A DNA stretch of 64,000 bases from Lachnospiraceae bacterium (GTDB lineage: Bacteria; Bacillota; Clostridia; Lachnospirales; Lachnospiraceae). A program made the translations under genes and the position numbers. A model generated the notes under the pieces. That model was not told where the DNA came from. It searched no databases and saw nothing but the letters and a program-made list of their open reading frames with translations. Positions within the stretch are counted from its first letter, which is position 1; each line of letters starts with the position of its first letter. The stretch is from contig JAEEIK010000097.1 of NCBI GenBank assembly GCA_016281335.1, positions 16,736 through 80,735 of the forward strand, in the 5' to 3' direction. Positions 25,227-33,169 of the stretch are shown piece after piece.

Positions 25227-26615
25227 ATGAAAAGTGAAGGTAGCACAACAGGAACAATAAGTTCAAAATGGCGTAATGTATTTGTCATTCTTTTGCTCAT
25301 CATGTTGTGCTATCTTATTTTTTTGCTCTACAGAGTAGTTACAAGAAGAGATGTTTCTTCATATCAGGTAATATCAGGCTCCCTGGCACTCAACAATTCC
25401 TACAGAGGCATAGTGCTCAGGCATGAGGATGTTTATACTTCAGCCAGCAGCGGTTATATCACATATTTTGCAAGAGAAGGCGAGCATGTCGGGGTCGGTG
25501 ATCTGGTATTTGCGGTAGATCAGACCGGCGACAGCCTTAAAAGCCGTGAGGAAAAAGCCGGCGAAAATATGCTCAGCGATTCGGAATTATCCGGACTCAG
25601 AACTCAGATAGCAAATTTTGCCACAGGCTTTAAGCCTTCTGTATTCTATGACAGCTACGATTTTTCTTATGATATCAACGGCTCGCTTTTAAAACTTGCC
25701 AACCAGAATGTCTTAAATGTACTCTCGGGTATCAACGGTGCTTACGCATCGGATCTGGTAGGTCTGATATATGCCAACCGCCCCGGTTATATCGTATATT
25801 CCACCGACGGATACGAGACACTGACTGATGAAGCCTTAAGTGATGAAAGTTTTGTTGAAGATACATATGAAAAGACACAGTTAAGCGCAGATGCACTGCT
25901 GGATGCAGGTTCACCGGTGTTTAAGCTTATCACCGACGAAGACTGGGAGATAGTGGTACCGATGGAGTGCAAAAGAGCAGAGGAACTGATCGGCGGCGGC
26001 AATATAAAAATACGCATACTTAAGACCCAGCAGGATATTTTTGCAACGCCGGAAGTGATCAGTCACGACAATGAAACAAGCTACGTAGCGCTGCATTTCA
26101 ATAATTCGGTAGTTAATTATTATTCGGATCGCTTTCTGGATATAGAGTTTTCGGATTCGAACGAAAAAGGCCTGAAAATACCGCTGTCATCCATCGTACA
26201 TAAGCAGTTCTACCTGGTACCAAAGGAATATGCAGTGGACAAGGGCGAGGACAATACTTATATATTCTTAAGAAAGACTTTTCTCGAAGACGGCACCGTA
26301 TCTTCGGAAAGGATGAATATTGAAGTATATTCCGAGGATGATGAAGATTATTATGTTGATGATACACAGTTAAGGATAGGCGATTATCTGCTGAGAAACG
26401 GAGATCTGCAGGAGTATCCGGTAAGCCGCAAAGGCGAACTGACAGGGGTTTACAATATTAATAAAGGTTATGCTGATTTCAGGCAGATAGCCATATTGTA
26501 TCAGAACGACGAATATGCCATAGTTAAGTCAAATACTGTATATGGTTTGAACGAATATGACTTTATAGCACTGGATGCTTCAACGCTCACGGATGATGCA
26601 TTTGTGTTTGAATGA
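25227..26615 (+). CDS. HlyD-like membrane-anchored adaptor protein
   Basis: 462 residues. One transmembrane helix near the N-terminus (about 14-34), then an extracellular part with barrel-sandwich features: SGYITYFAREGEHVGVGDLVFAV and, later, a GSPVFKLITDEDWEIVVP block, as in HlyD/RND adaptor proteins. No partner ABC transporter is nearby. In Clostridia this kind of protein sits beside yggS and sepF, which suggests a role in envelope assembly or division rather than export. No strong ribosome binding site is visible before ATG 25227. Confidence 0.78.
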   Translation: MKSEGSTTGTISSKWRNVFVILLLIMLCYLIFLLYRVVTRRDVSSYQVISGSLALNNSYRGIVLRHEDVYTSASSGYITYFAREGEHVGVGDLVFAVDQTGDSLKSREEKAGENMLSDSELSGLRTQIANFATGFKPSVFYDSYDFSYDINGSLLKLANQNVLNVLSGINGAYASDLVGLIYANRPGYIVYSTDGYETLTDEALSDESFVEDTYEKTQLSADALLDAGSPVFKLITDEDWEIVVPMECKRAEELIGGGNIKIRILKTQQDIFATPEVISHDNETSYVALHFNNSVVNYYSDRFLDIEFSDSNEKGLKIPLSSIVHKQFYLVPKEYAVDKGEDNTYIFLRKTFLEDGTVSSERMNIEVYSEDDEDYYVDDTQLRIGDYLLRNGDLQEYPVSRKGELTGVYNINKGYADFRQIAILYQNDEYAIVKSNTVYGLNEYDFIALDASTLTDDAFVFE

Positions 26616-26689
26616 GTATGATGCACGTTCTAAATGCTATGTACGAACTTTGATTGAAAGACATGATTTGAGGCGTATAGTGTCCACAA

Positions 26690-26745
26690 GGTCAAATGGG
26701 CATACGATCGAAGATCGTATGTCTATGTTGCTTGCCCATTTGACC
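26690..26745. repeat. Nested inverted repeat in intergenic region
   Basis: GGTCAAATGGGCA (26690-26702) pairs perfectly with TGCCCATTTGACC (26733-26745). Inside lies a second perfect stem, CATACGATC (26701-26709) with GATCGTATG (26713-26721). A third CCATTTGACC follows at 26775-26784. It lies in the 211-base gap between the HlyD-like and YcxB-like genes and has no T run. Confidence 0.8.
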
Positions 26746-26826
26746 GTTCATAGTTACATCAAAGCCGCTTGAACCCATTTGACCCGGCAAAACTATTTTG
26801 CCAACTTCTTCAATAGGAGGTAAATA

Positions 26827-27369
26827 ATGGAATTACAATTACCCGGTGCCACCGAACAGCAGCTTCGTGAATTTGTCAGCATACAGCAGCAGGCAAGACT
26901 GCTTATTAAGGATCCTGAGCGGAAATATACCGATCAGTTTAAATCTTTCATAAGGGTCGTCATTTACGGCGCAATTCTTTTGTTAATCCAGTTTGTGCTT
27001 ATACAATCCGATAAATATACGGGATTTATGTATGTACTTATAGGATGTACGCTGTTGATGACTATTCTTGGAGTTCTGAGCATATTTGCAATGAAAAAAC
27101 GTCTGAAATATATGCTGGAGCATTCGGGACCGTGCACCGTGCGTTTTTCGCCTGAAGAAATGGAAGATGTATTGTTTTCAGGCGATAAGGTCACCGTACA
27201 GTGGTCAAATTTCGGTTTTGTCAGGATTTTTAAGGAAATGATCGTATTTTTTCCTAAATCCATTGAAGGCGTCATCATAGGTATAGATGCTCAATATGCA
27301 CCGATGATACTTGATTATCTGCGCGAAAACAATATCAACATACGCATTGTAGCCGGAGAAAAGAAATGA
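26827..27369 (+). CDS. YcxB-like membrane protein
   Basis: 180 residues. Two transmembrane helices (about 40-60 and 66-88), followed by the YcxB-type C-terminal domain: VRFSPEEMEDVLFSGDKVTVQWSNFG-VRIFKEMIVFFP. The domain (PF14317) has no assigned biochemical role. The stop overlaps the yggS start by four bases (ATGA), so the two are coupled. AGGAGG ribosome binding site. Confidence 0.82.
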   Translation: MELQLPGATEQQLREFVSIQQQARLLIKDPERKYTDQFKSFIRVVIYGAILLLIQFVLIQSDKYTGFMYVLIGCTLLMTILGVLSIFAMKKRLKYMLEHSGPCTVRFSPEEMEDVLFSGDKVTVQWSNFGFVRIFKEMIVFFPKSIEGVIIGIDAQYAPMILDYLRENNINIRIVAGEKK

Positions 27370-28052
27370 TAAGCGAAAACCTTAAGGAAATCAACAAAAA
27401 TATCGAAAAAGCCTGCAAAAACAGCGGTCGTAGCACAGATTCCGTGCATCTGATAGCCGTCAGCAAGACCAAACCCGTAGAAATGCTCAAAGAAGCCTAT
27501 GATCTGGGCTGCCGCATATTCGGTGAAAACCGTGTCCAGGAACTTACCGAAAAAATGCCTGTATTGCCGGCAGATATCAAATGGCATATGATCGGCCATC
27601 TCCAGACCAATAAGATAAAATATATCATAGGTAAAGTCGATCTGATCCACAGCGTTGATACCTTGCATCTCGCTGAGGCTATTGACAAAGAAGCCGGAAA
27701 AAATAATTGTATACAGGATGTTCTTATAGAGATCAATGTTGCCGGTGAAGATTCCAAATTCGGTACGGCTGACATGGATATCAACAAACAGCTCATCAAG
27801 GATGTCTCAGCTCTTAAAAATCTTAATCTCAAAGGCCTGATGACCGTGGCTCCGTATACGGACGATCCCGAGGATAACAGACAGTATTTTAAAGCATTAA
27901 AAAAGCTCGCTGATGACATGCGTGAATATTTTGTCTCGGATCCGGTGTTATCCATGGGCATGACCGGCGATTACATGGTTGCCATTGAGGAAGGCGCAAC
28001 TTATGTACGTGTCGGCACGGGATTATTCGGAGAAAGAAATTATAATGTATAA
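27366..28052 (+). CDS. PLP homeostasis protein, YggS family
   Basis: 228 residues. PLP-binding alanine-racemase-like barrel without racemase partner domain: HLIAVSKTKP (PLP lysine Lys34), FGENRVQEL, WHMIGHLQTNK, HSVDTLHLA, LIEINVAGEDSKFG, GLMTVAPY, LSMGMTGDYMVAIEEGATYVRVGTGLFG. It controls the free PLP pool. In many Clostridia it lies directly before sepF; here sepF is about 6.3 kb away on the opposite strand, with the lar operon between. Confidence 0.96.
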   Translation: MISENLKEINKNIEKACKNSGRSTDSVHLIAVSKTKPVEMLKEAYDLGCRIFGENRVQELTEKMPVLPADIKWHMIGHLQTNKIKYIIGKVDLIHSVDTLHLAEAIDKEAGKNNCIQDVLIEINVAGEDSKFGTADMDINKQLIKDVSALKNLNLKGLMTVAPYTDDPEDNRQYFKALKKLADDMREYFVSDPVLSMGMTGDYMVAIEEGATYVRVGTGLFGERNYNV

Positions 28053-28057
28053 TCCCC

Positions 28058-28117
28058 GCATCTTTTACGAATCAGTTGGGGGCTGTAAAACAGCCCCTAA
28101 CTATTCGTAAAAGATGC
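28058..28117 (+). terminator. Long palindromic terminator or regulatory hairpin after yggS
   Basis: The arms 28058-28084 and 28091-28117 form a 27-bp nearly perfect stem around TAAAA. The 3' arm segment AACTATTCG (28099-28107) can instead pair with CGAATAGTT (28124-28132), so two exclusive folds exist. A smaller GGGG-TGAG-CCCC hairpin and a T-rich tail follow (28140-28168). The rest of the gap to 28198 shows nothing else. Confidence 0.7.
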
Positions 28118-28198
28118 CTTTTGCGAATAGTTGGATATAGGGGTGAGCCCCCTCTTTAATCCTTTTTTATCTACATTTGACCGCTTTTTGCAATTGCA

Positions 28199-28227
28199 TT
28201 GACATAGTTTTCAAATAAAAGTAAAAT
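28199..28227 (+). promoter_or_regulatory. Promoter of the lar operon
   Basis: Perfect TTGACA (28199-28204) and TAAAAT (28222-28227) with 17-base spacer, 29 bases before the first small membrane-protein gene. No obvious operator for a nickel regulator is seen. Confidence 0.8.
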
Positions 28228-28256
28228 CAAATTATCAAATCTAGGAGGTATTTATC

Positions 28257-28646
28257 ATGGCATGTTTTTTGGTACCTACAACTGAAGCAGTCATTACTAC
28301 AGCAATTCGTAAAGGAATAGAGATCAAGACCGGCAACAAAGTTGAAAAAACCGTAGAAAGCGGCAAATTACCTTTCACAAAGAAAATTAAATGGCTCGAG
28401 AATATGCTCTGGGGCGGCTCTGCATTGCTCGCATTTGAGCATGTATGGCACGGCGAGGTAGTTCCTTTCTTCCCGTTCTTAACGGCTGCAGGTGATCCTG
28501 AATCTTTCGCCGAAATGCTTGGTGAAATGTCCACTGTCGGCGTATCCATGGCCGTACTCGTAACTCTTGTCTGGGGCGGTATGGTAGGCATTTCTTCCGT
28601 ACTTGAGAATTCCAAAAAAATCGACAAGGAGGCTACAAAGGCATGA
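28257..28646 (+). CDS. Small membrane protein linked to lar genes, first of pair
   Basis: 129 residues, AGGAGG site before the ATG. Two hydrophobic helices (about 49-66 and 90-113). Between them lies an unusual FEHVWHGEVVPFFPF segment whose two histidines, Glu and aromatic residues could bind a metal. The N-terminus (MACFLVPTTEAVITT) is also hydrophobic. I do not recognise a named family. Its stop overlaps the next start (ATGA at 28643-28646), and that gene overlaps larE the same way, so it belongs to the nickel-pincer cofactor operon. Nickel uptake or membrane tethering of the Lar proteins is a guess from context. Confidence 0.8.
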   Translation: MACFLVPTTEAVITTAIRKGIEIKTGNKVEKTVESGKLPFTKKIKWLENMLWGGSALLAFEHVWHGEVVPFFPFLTAAGDPESFAEMLGEMSTVGVSMAVLVTLVWGGMVGISSVLENSKKIDKEATKA

Positions 28647-28942
28647 CACTTCTTATAACCGTATTCGCTGCTATACTCGTAAGCATTAAATGGTATAAAG
28701 ATGATATGGCAAGAAAACTTGAATTCGGTTTCCTTGCGCTTATGCTCTGGGGCGCATCTCTTATGTGGCTCTGTGACGCTGTTACCGAGTATCTTGAGCT
28801 GGGCGCCGAGTACTTCACCCCTGCTTTTGAGGATATGATAAATGACAGCTTCCTCGGACTCTCGGTTGTTGCACTCGCATTTATCATCTGGTTTGTGCGT
28901 CTCCTTATCAAAGATCCGATGAAAAGGATCCGTAAAGCATGA
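28643..28942 (+). CDS. Small membrane protein linked to lar genes, second of pair
   Basis: 99 residues. Three hydrophobic stretches (about 1-15, 26-46 and 70-91) and a basic C-terminus (KDPMKRIRKA), probably cytoplasmic. Acidic residues around LCDAVTEYLELGAEYF lie between helices. No named family. It overlaps both neighbours by ATGA (28643-28646 and 28939-28942), a sign of tight translational coupling and perhaps of a heteromeric complex with the preceding protein. Confidence 0.8.
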   Translation: MTLLITVFAAILVSIKWYKDDMARKLEFGFLALMLWGASLMWLCDAVTEYLELGAEYFTPAFEDMINDSFLGLSVVALAFIIWFVRLLIKDPMKRIRKA

Positions 28943-29748
28943 TGCAGGATTCTGATATAAAAAATATAGAAAAAGCGCTCACCGAGCTTATCAGGACCGC
29001 CGGGAAACTGGCGGTCGCTTTTTCAGGCGGTGTCGATTCCTCCTATCTTCTGTATAAAGCTCATGAAGTCCTCGGTGATGATTCCATTGCCGTAACCGTT
29101 AAGTCTCAGGTACTGACCGATGAGGAATTCAGCGAAACCGTGGAATTTTGCCGTAAACTCGGAGCCAAACAGATAATTATAGATTTCGACGTCTTTACTA
29201 CTCCCCTCTTCGCTTCCAATCCGCCGGACCGTTGCTATCACTGCAAAAGAAATATCTTTGAGAACATTATTAAAGCGGCACCGGGATATGTTATCGCAGA
29301 TGGAAGCAACACAGATGATACCGGTGATTACAGACCCGGCATGAGAGCCATAAAGGAACTGAATATAATGAGTCCTCTTATGGAAGCCGGTCTTTCCAAA
29401 AATGATATACGCCTGCTGTCCAAAGAAGCCGGCCTTTCAAGCTGGGATCACCCCTCTGCAGCCTGCCTTGCTTCTCGCTTTGCTTACGGCGAAAAGATCA
29501 CGGCAGACGGCTTATCACAGGTAGCAGCTGCCGAGAAGTATATTAAGTCACTCGGCTTTAAGGGCATACGTGTCCGTGTACACGGTAATATAGCCCGCAT
29601 TGAAGCTTTATCCGAAGACATCACCCTGCTTTCCGCCGAAAATACAAGAAAAGCTATCTCAGCCGAATTTAAGAAACTCGGTTTTAAATATGTTACACTG
29701 GATCTGGACGGTTATCGCACAGGCAGTATGAATGAGGTTTTGAAATGA
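28939..29748 (+). CDS. larE: Pyridinium-3,5-bisthiocarboxylate synthase LarE (sulfur transferase)
   Basis: 269 residues. PP-loop ATP pyrophosphatase family, motif SGGVDSS at 29-35. LarE activates the pyridinium carboxylates and adds sulfur for the nickel-pincer nucleotide. Three cysteines are candidates for the active site: Cys99 and Cys102 (CYHC) and Cys176 (AACLASR). Some LarE proteins carry an iron-sulfur cluster on three such cysteines and use it for catalytic sulfur transfer, whereas others sacrifice a single Cys176; this one may be of the cluster type (inference). Coupled to neighbours by ATGA overlaps. Confidence 0.95.
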   Translation: MMQDSDIKNIEKALTELIRTAGKLAVAFSGGVDSSYLLYKAHEVLGDDSIAVTVKSQVLTDEEFSETVEFCRKLGAKQIIIDFDVFTTPLFASNPPDRCYHCKRNIFENIIKAAPGYVIADGSNTDDTGDYRPGMRAIKELNIMSPLMEAGLSKNDIRLLSKEAGLSSWDHPSAACLASRFAYGEKITADGLSQVAAAEKYIKSLGFKGIRVRVHGNIARIEALSEDITLLSAENTRKAISAEFKKLGFKYVTLDLDGYRTGSMNEVLK

Positions 29749-30485
29749 ATGATACCGGAAATATATTAGAGAAATTATCACAGGGGCTCATAAGCGTGGA
29801 TGAAGCCGAAAAAGCCTTAAGAATGAAACCCTTTGTGGATCTGGGTTTTGCCAAGCCCGATCTTCATCGCGGCTTACGTCAGGGCATACCCGAAGTCATC
29901 TTCGGTCAGGGCAAAACAGCCGAACAGATCGATGCCATCACAAAAAGCCTTCTTGATGCCGGTCAGAAGACCGTTATCATCACCAGACTTGACAGTGACA
30001 AAGCCGCCCTGCTTAATACTCCGGTAAAATATTATAAGGATGCCCGCATCGCTGCAGCCGGCCTCATTCCCGAAGCAGATTGCAGCGGCACTATAGTTGT
30101 GGCAACCGGCGGCACCTCCGATCTACCCGTTGCCGAAGAAGCCGCTGTTACCGCAGAACTTCTCGGAAATAAAGTCACCCGTCTGTATGATGTGGGAGTT
30201 GCCGGTATCCACCGTCTTTTAGCCCATACCGAAGAACTCATGAATGCAGGCGTTGTTATCGCCATTGCCGGCATGGAAGGCGCTCTTGCCAGCGTTATCG
30301 GAGGTCTTGTGGACTGTCCGGTGATCGCTGTCCCTACAAGCGTAGGCTACGGCGCTTCTTTTGAAGGCTTATCCGCACTTTTAAGCATGCTTAATTCCTG
30401 CGCCAGCGGCGTGACAGTGGTAAATATTGACAATGGTTTCGGTGCCGGCTATTCTGCCAGCATGATCAATCACAAAGGAGAATAA
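29745..30485 (+). CDS. larB: Pyridinium-3,5-biscarboxylic acid mononucleotide synthase LarB
   Basis: 246 residues. The N-terminal 100 residues include LDLGFAKPDLHRGLRQG-PEVIFGQGKT-EQI, typical of LarB (here VDLGFAKPD). The C-terminal part is a PurE-like carboxylase fold with ATGGTSDLPVAEEAAVTAE, RLYDVGVAGIHRLL and GMEGALASVIGGLVDCPVIAVPTSVGYG. It carboxylates and hydrolyses nicotinic acid adenine dinucleotide in the first step of nickel-pincer cofactor synthesis. ATGA overlap with larE; larC follows after five bases. Confidence 0.96.
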   Translation: MNDTGNILEKLSQGLISVDEAEKALRMKPFVDLGFAKPDLHRGLRQGIPEVIFGQGKTAEQIDAITKSLLDAGQKTVIITRLDSDKAALLNTPVKYYKDARIAAAGLIPEADCSGTIVVATGGTSDLPVAEEAAVTAELLGNKVTRLYDVGVAGIHRLLAHTEELMNAGVVIAIAGMEGALASVIGGLVDCPVIAVPTSVGYGASFEGLSALLSMLNSCASGVTVVNIDNGFGAGYSASMINHKGE

Positions 30486-30490
30486 CGCTT

Positions 30491-31762
30491 ATGAAAACAC
30501 TCTACTTTGAATGCAATATGGGGGCTGCCGGAGATATGCTGACCGCAGCTCTTTTGGAATTGCTGCCTGATCCCGATGATTTTGTCAGCCGCTTCAATGC
30601 CCTGGGTATCAAAAGTGTCAATATGAAGCGTGAGAAAGCCGTAAAATGCGGTATCACAGGCACTCATGTCTCAATGCTTATCGACGGCGTTGAAGAAACA
30701 TCCCATGACCATCATGAACACGAACATGAAGGCGATCGCGAACATGACCATGATCATGATCACGAACATCACCATGACCATCACCATGCCCACGAACACG
30801 ACCACCATGATCATGACCACGTTCACGAACATCACCACCACTCTTCCCTCCACGATATTGAACATATCGTAGACAGACTGAAACTCTCATCCAAGGTAAA
30901 AGACGATATCCTGGCTGTTTACGAGCTGATTGCTCAGGCGGAATCCCATGTTCACGGCATGCCCGTTACGGATATACATTTTCATGAAGTCGGAACCATG
31001 GATGCCATAGCCGATGTGACTGCTTTCTGTATGCTTATAAACGAGCTGGCTCCCGACCGGATAATAGCATCTCCGATACATACAGGCTCAGGCCACGTGC
31101 ACTGTGCTCACGGCATATTGCCTGTTCCCGCTCCTGCTACCGAATATCTGCTTCAGGGCATCCCCTCCTATTCCACGGCGACCAAAGGAGAACTCTGCAC
31201 GCCTACAGGCGCAGCCCTGCTTAAACACTTTGCCTCCTCTTTCGGCCCCAGACCTGTAATGAACATCGATAAGACCGGCTACGGCTGCGGTAAGAAAGAC
31301 TTTGAGAAAGCCAATATCGTTCGCGCCTTTCTCGGAAGCGAAGATGACCGCACAGATATGATAGTCGAACTTGAATGCAATATAGATGACATGACCGGCG
31401 AAGAAATAGGCTTTGCCTGTGAAGAACTCTTAAATGCAGGTGCCAGGGATGTATTCACCATTCCGGTACAGATGAAGAAAAACCGCCCGGGCATACTCTT
31501 ATGCGTTATAACTACCGAAGCAGAAAAAGAGACTTTACGCGATCTGATCTTCAAACACACTACTACCATAGGAATACGTGAAAGTATCAAGAGCCGCTAT
31601 GTTCTTGAACGTGAAAGTCTTACAATGCACGGCTCTCTCGGCGATTACGAAGTAAAGAAATGCCACGGCTACAACGTGCGCCGCAGCAAAGCGGAATATG
31701 AGTCAAAAGCTGCCATAGCAAGGGAAAACGGTATTTCTATCCTCGATCTGCGGAAGCTATGA
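30491..31762 (+). CDS. larC: Nickel insertion protein LarC with long His-rich insert
   Basis: 423 residues in one frame; in Lactiplantibacillus plantarum the two halves are joined by a frameshift. LarC is the CTP-dependent nickel insertase that finishes the cofactor. Conserved blocks: ECNMGAAGDMLTAALLEL, HFHEVGTMDAIADV, SPIHTGSGHVHCAHGILPVPAPAT, LECNIDDMTGEEIGFA, PVQMKKNRPG. An insert at about 74-118 consists almost only of His, Asp and Glu (around thirty histidines), fit to store or hand over nickel. The stop lies inside the end of the convergent rluD-type gene (26-base overlap). No LarA racemase is in the window. Confidence 0.96.
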   Translation: MKTLYFECNMGAAGDMLTAALLELLPDPDDFVSRFNALGIKSVNMKREKAVKCGITGTHVSMLIDGVEETSHDHHEHEHEGDREHDHDHDHEHHHDHHHAHEHDHHDHDHVHEHHHHSSLHDIEHIVDRLKLSSKVKDDILAVYELIAQAESHVHGMPVTDIHFHEVGTMDAIADVTAFCMLINELAPDRIIASPIHTGSGHVHCAHGILPVPAPATEYLLQGIPSYSTATKGELCTPTGAALLKHFASSFGPRPVMNIDKTGYGCGKKDFEKANIVRAFLGSEDDRTDMIVELECNIDDMTGEEIGFACEELLNAGARDVFTIPVQMKKNRPGILLCVITTEAEKETLRDLIFKHTTTIGIRESIKSRYVLERESLTMHGSLGDYEVKKCHGYNVRRSKAEYESKAAIARENGISILDLRKL

Positions 31763-32642
31763 GGTCTTTAAGATATGAGGGAAGTTCCGAATCAAAGAAC
31801 ATTTCCTCCTGGGTGGAAGGATGAATAAAACCTATAGTCTTGGCGTGCAGGCACTGTCCCTGTACGCCTTTTATTTTGGGGCCTCCATATATCTCATCAC
31901 CCATAAGCGGATGCCCTATATGCTTCATATGCACTCTTATCTGGTGAGTGCGCCCTGTCTCAAGCTCGCAGGAAATATAGGCAAAATTCTTAAACTGCTC
32001 TATCACTTTGTAATGAGTGACCGCTTCTTTCCCTCCCGTAACCACGCTCATCAGTTTACGGTCGTTTTTATCGCGTCCTATCGGTGCATCAATCACGCCG
32101 GAAGCTTCTTTGAAAACGCCTTTTGCCAGCGCATGGTAAATACGCCTGCAGCTGTGTTCCCGCAGTTGCTCAGCTATTGAAGCATGGCTCTTATCATTTT
32201 TACACACTATGAGAAGTCCCGTGGTATCACGGTCGATACGATGTACGATCCCGGGTCTTAATACTCCGTTTATCCCGGACAGATCATGACAGTGATACAT
32301 CAGCGCATTTACAAGGGTGCCGCTGTAATGGCCGGGTGCCGGATGCACCACCATTCCCTTAGGCTTGTTCACTACCAGAAGATCAGCGTCTTCATAAACT
32401 ATATCAAGCGGTATGTCTTCAGGCTCTATAGCCGGCAATTCTGATTCCGGCACATCTATGACCAGCTCATCACCGCTTTCAACAAGGCTTGAGGGCTTGA
32501 GGGCAGCAGCATTTAAGAGAGCCCTTCCCTCTTTTATCAGTTTCTGCAGATAGCTCCGCGACTTGCCTTCTATCAGAAGACTGAGATATTTATCGGCTCT
32601 TAAGCCTTCATATTCTTCGGAAACAACAAATCTTTCAGTCAT
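31737..32642 (-). CDS. RluA/RluD-family pseudouridine synthase
   Basis: 301 residues. N-terminal S4 domain (RADKYLSLLIEGKSRSYLQKLIKEG), then the catalytic domain with GIVHRIDRDTTGLLIV containing the nucleophilic Asp, and the LETGRTHQIRVHMKHIGHPLMGDEIYGG block. Modifies uridines in 23S rRNA; family members differ in target sites. Start ATG overlaps the lspA stop (ATGA). The 3' end overlaps convergent larC by 26 bases. In many Clostridia lspA-rluD adjoin sepF and yggS. Confidence 0.95.
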   Translation of the reverse strand: MTERFVVSEEYEGLRADKYLSLLIEGKSRSYLQKLIKEGRALLNAAALKPSSLVESGDELVIDVPESELPAIEPEDIPLDIVYEDADLLVVNKPKGMVVHPAPGHYSGTLVNALMYHCHDLSGINGVLRPGIVHRIDRDTTGLLIVCKNDKSHASIAEQLREHSCRRIYHALAKGVFKEASGVIDAPIGRDKNDRKLMSVVTGGKEAVTHYKVIEQFKNFAYISCELETGRTHQIRVHMKHIGHPLMGDEIYGGPKIKGVQGQCLHAKTIGFIHPSTQEEMFFDSELPSYLKDLIASADRG

Positions 32643-33169
32643 GCCTCTTCGGACTCGTCAGTTTTCTTCTTTTTCAGACTGAGGAAATCCAATTCCTCAT
32701 CCTTATAGATGAACAGTATCATTATCACCAGCCAGAACGTTGCTATCACGATATACATATCTGCAACATTGAATATGGGGAAATTGATCAGCACCACATA
32801 GATAAAATCCGTTACGCTTCCGTTCATGGCTCTGTCTATTGTATTGCCGATCGCCCCTGCCGCTATCATCATAAGCGCTGTATTAAGTCTTATATATTTC
32901 TTCTCCGGAGGGATCCTGATAATGACAAAGGCAAGAATGCAGGCCACTACGACAGCCATGATTATAAAGAGCACTCTCTGGCCCTGCAGAATGCCCCATG
33001 CTGCCCCTCTGTTCTCATAATGGTATATCTGCAGCACCTTATCTATTACATTGAAATACGAGTGCAATTCAAGCTTTATACGTATCACATGCTTAGTGAG
33101 CTGATCCGCTGCAAGAAGGACAACAAACAGGAGCAGATCAACAGCCAGCATTTTCCTGCTGTTCTTCAT
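32639..33169 (-). CDS. lspA: Lipoprotein signal peptidase (signal peptidase II)
   Basis: 176 residues from the ATG at 33169, which overlaps the aroB stop as TGATG; a GTG one codon upstream is less likely. Four transmembrane helices. The two catalytic aspartates are in GAIGNTIDR and FNVADMYI, and NRGAAWG is the third conserved block. It cleaves signal peptides of prolipoproteins below the modified cysteine. The C-terminus is a lysine-rich cytoplasmic tail. Cotranscribed with aroB and the pseudouridine synthase. Confidence 0.96.
   Translation of the reverse strand: MKNSRKMLAVDLLLFVVLLAADQLTKHVIRIKLELHSYFNVIDKVLQIYHYENRGAAWGILQGQRVLFIIMAVVVACILAFVIIRIPPEKKYIRLNTALMMIAAGAIGNTIDRAMNGSVTDFIYVVLINFPIFNVADMYIVIATFWLVIMILFIYKDEELDFLSLKKKKTDESEEA

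Noticed and set aside
30700..30860. Overlapping Met/Thr-rich and Val-rich frames in the His-codon region of larC
   Set aside because: They come from the CAT/CAC/GAC repeat of the LarC insert and vanish outside it.
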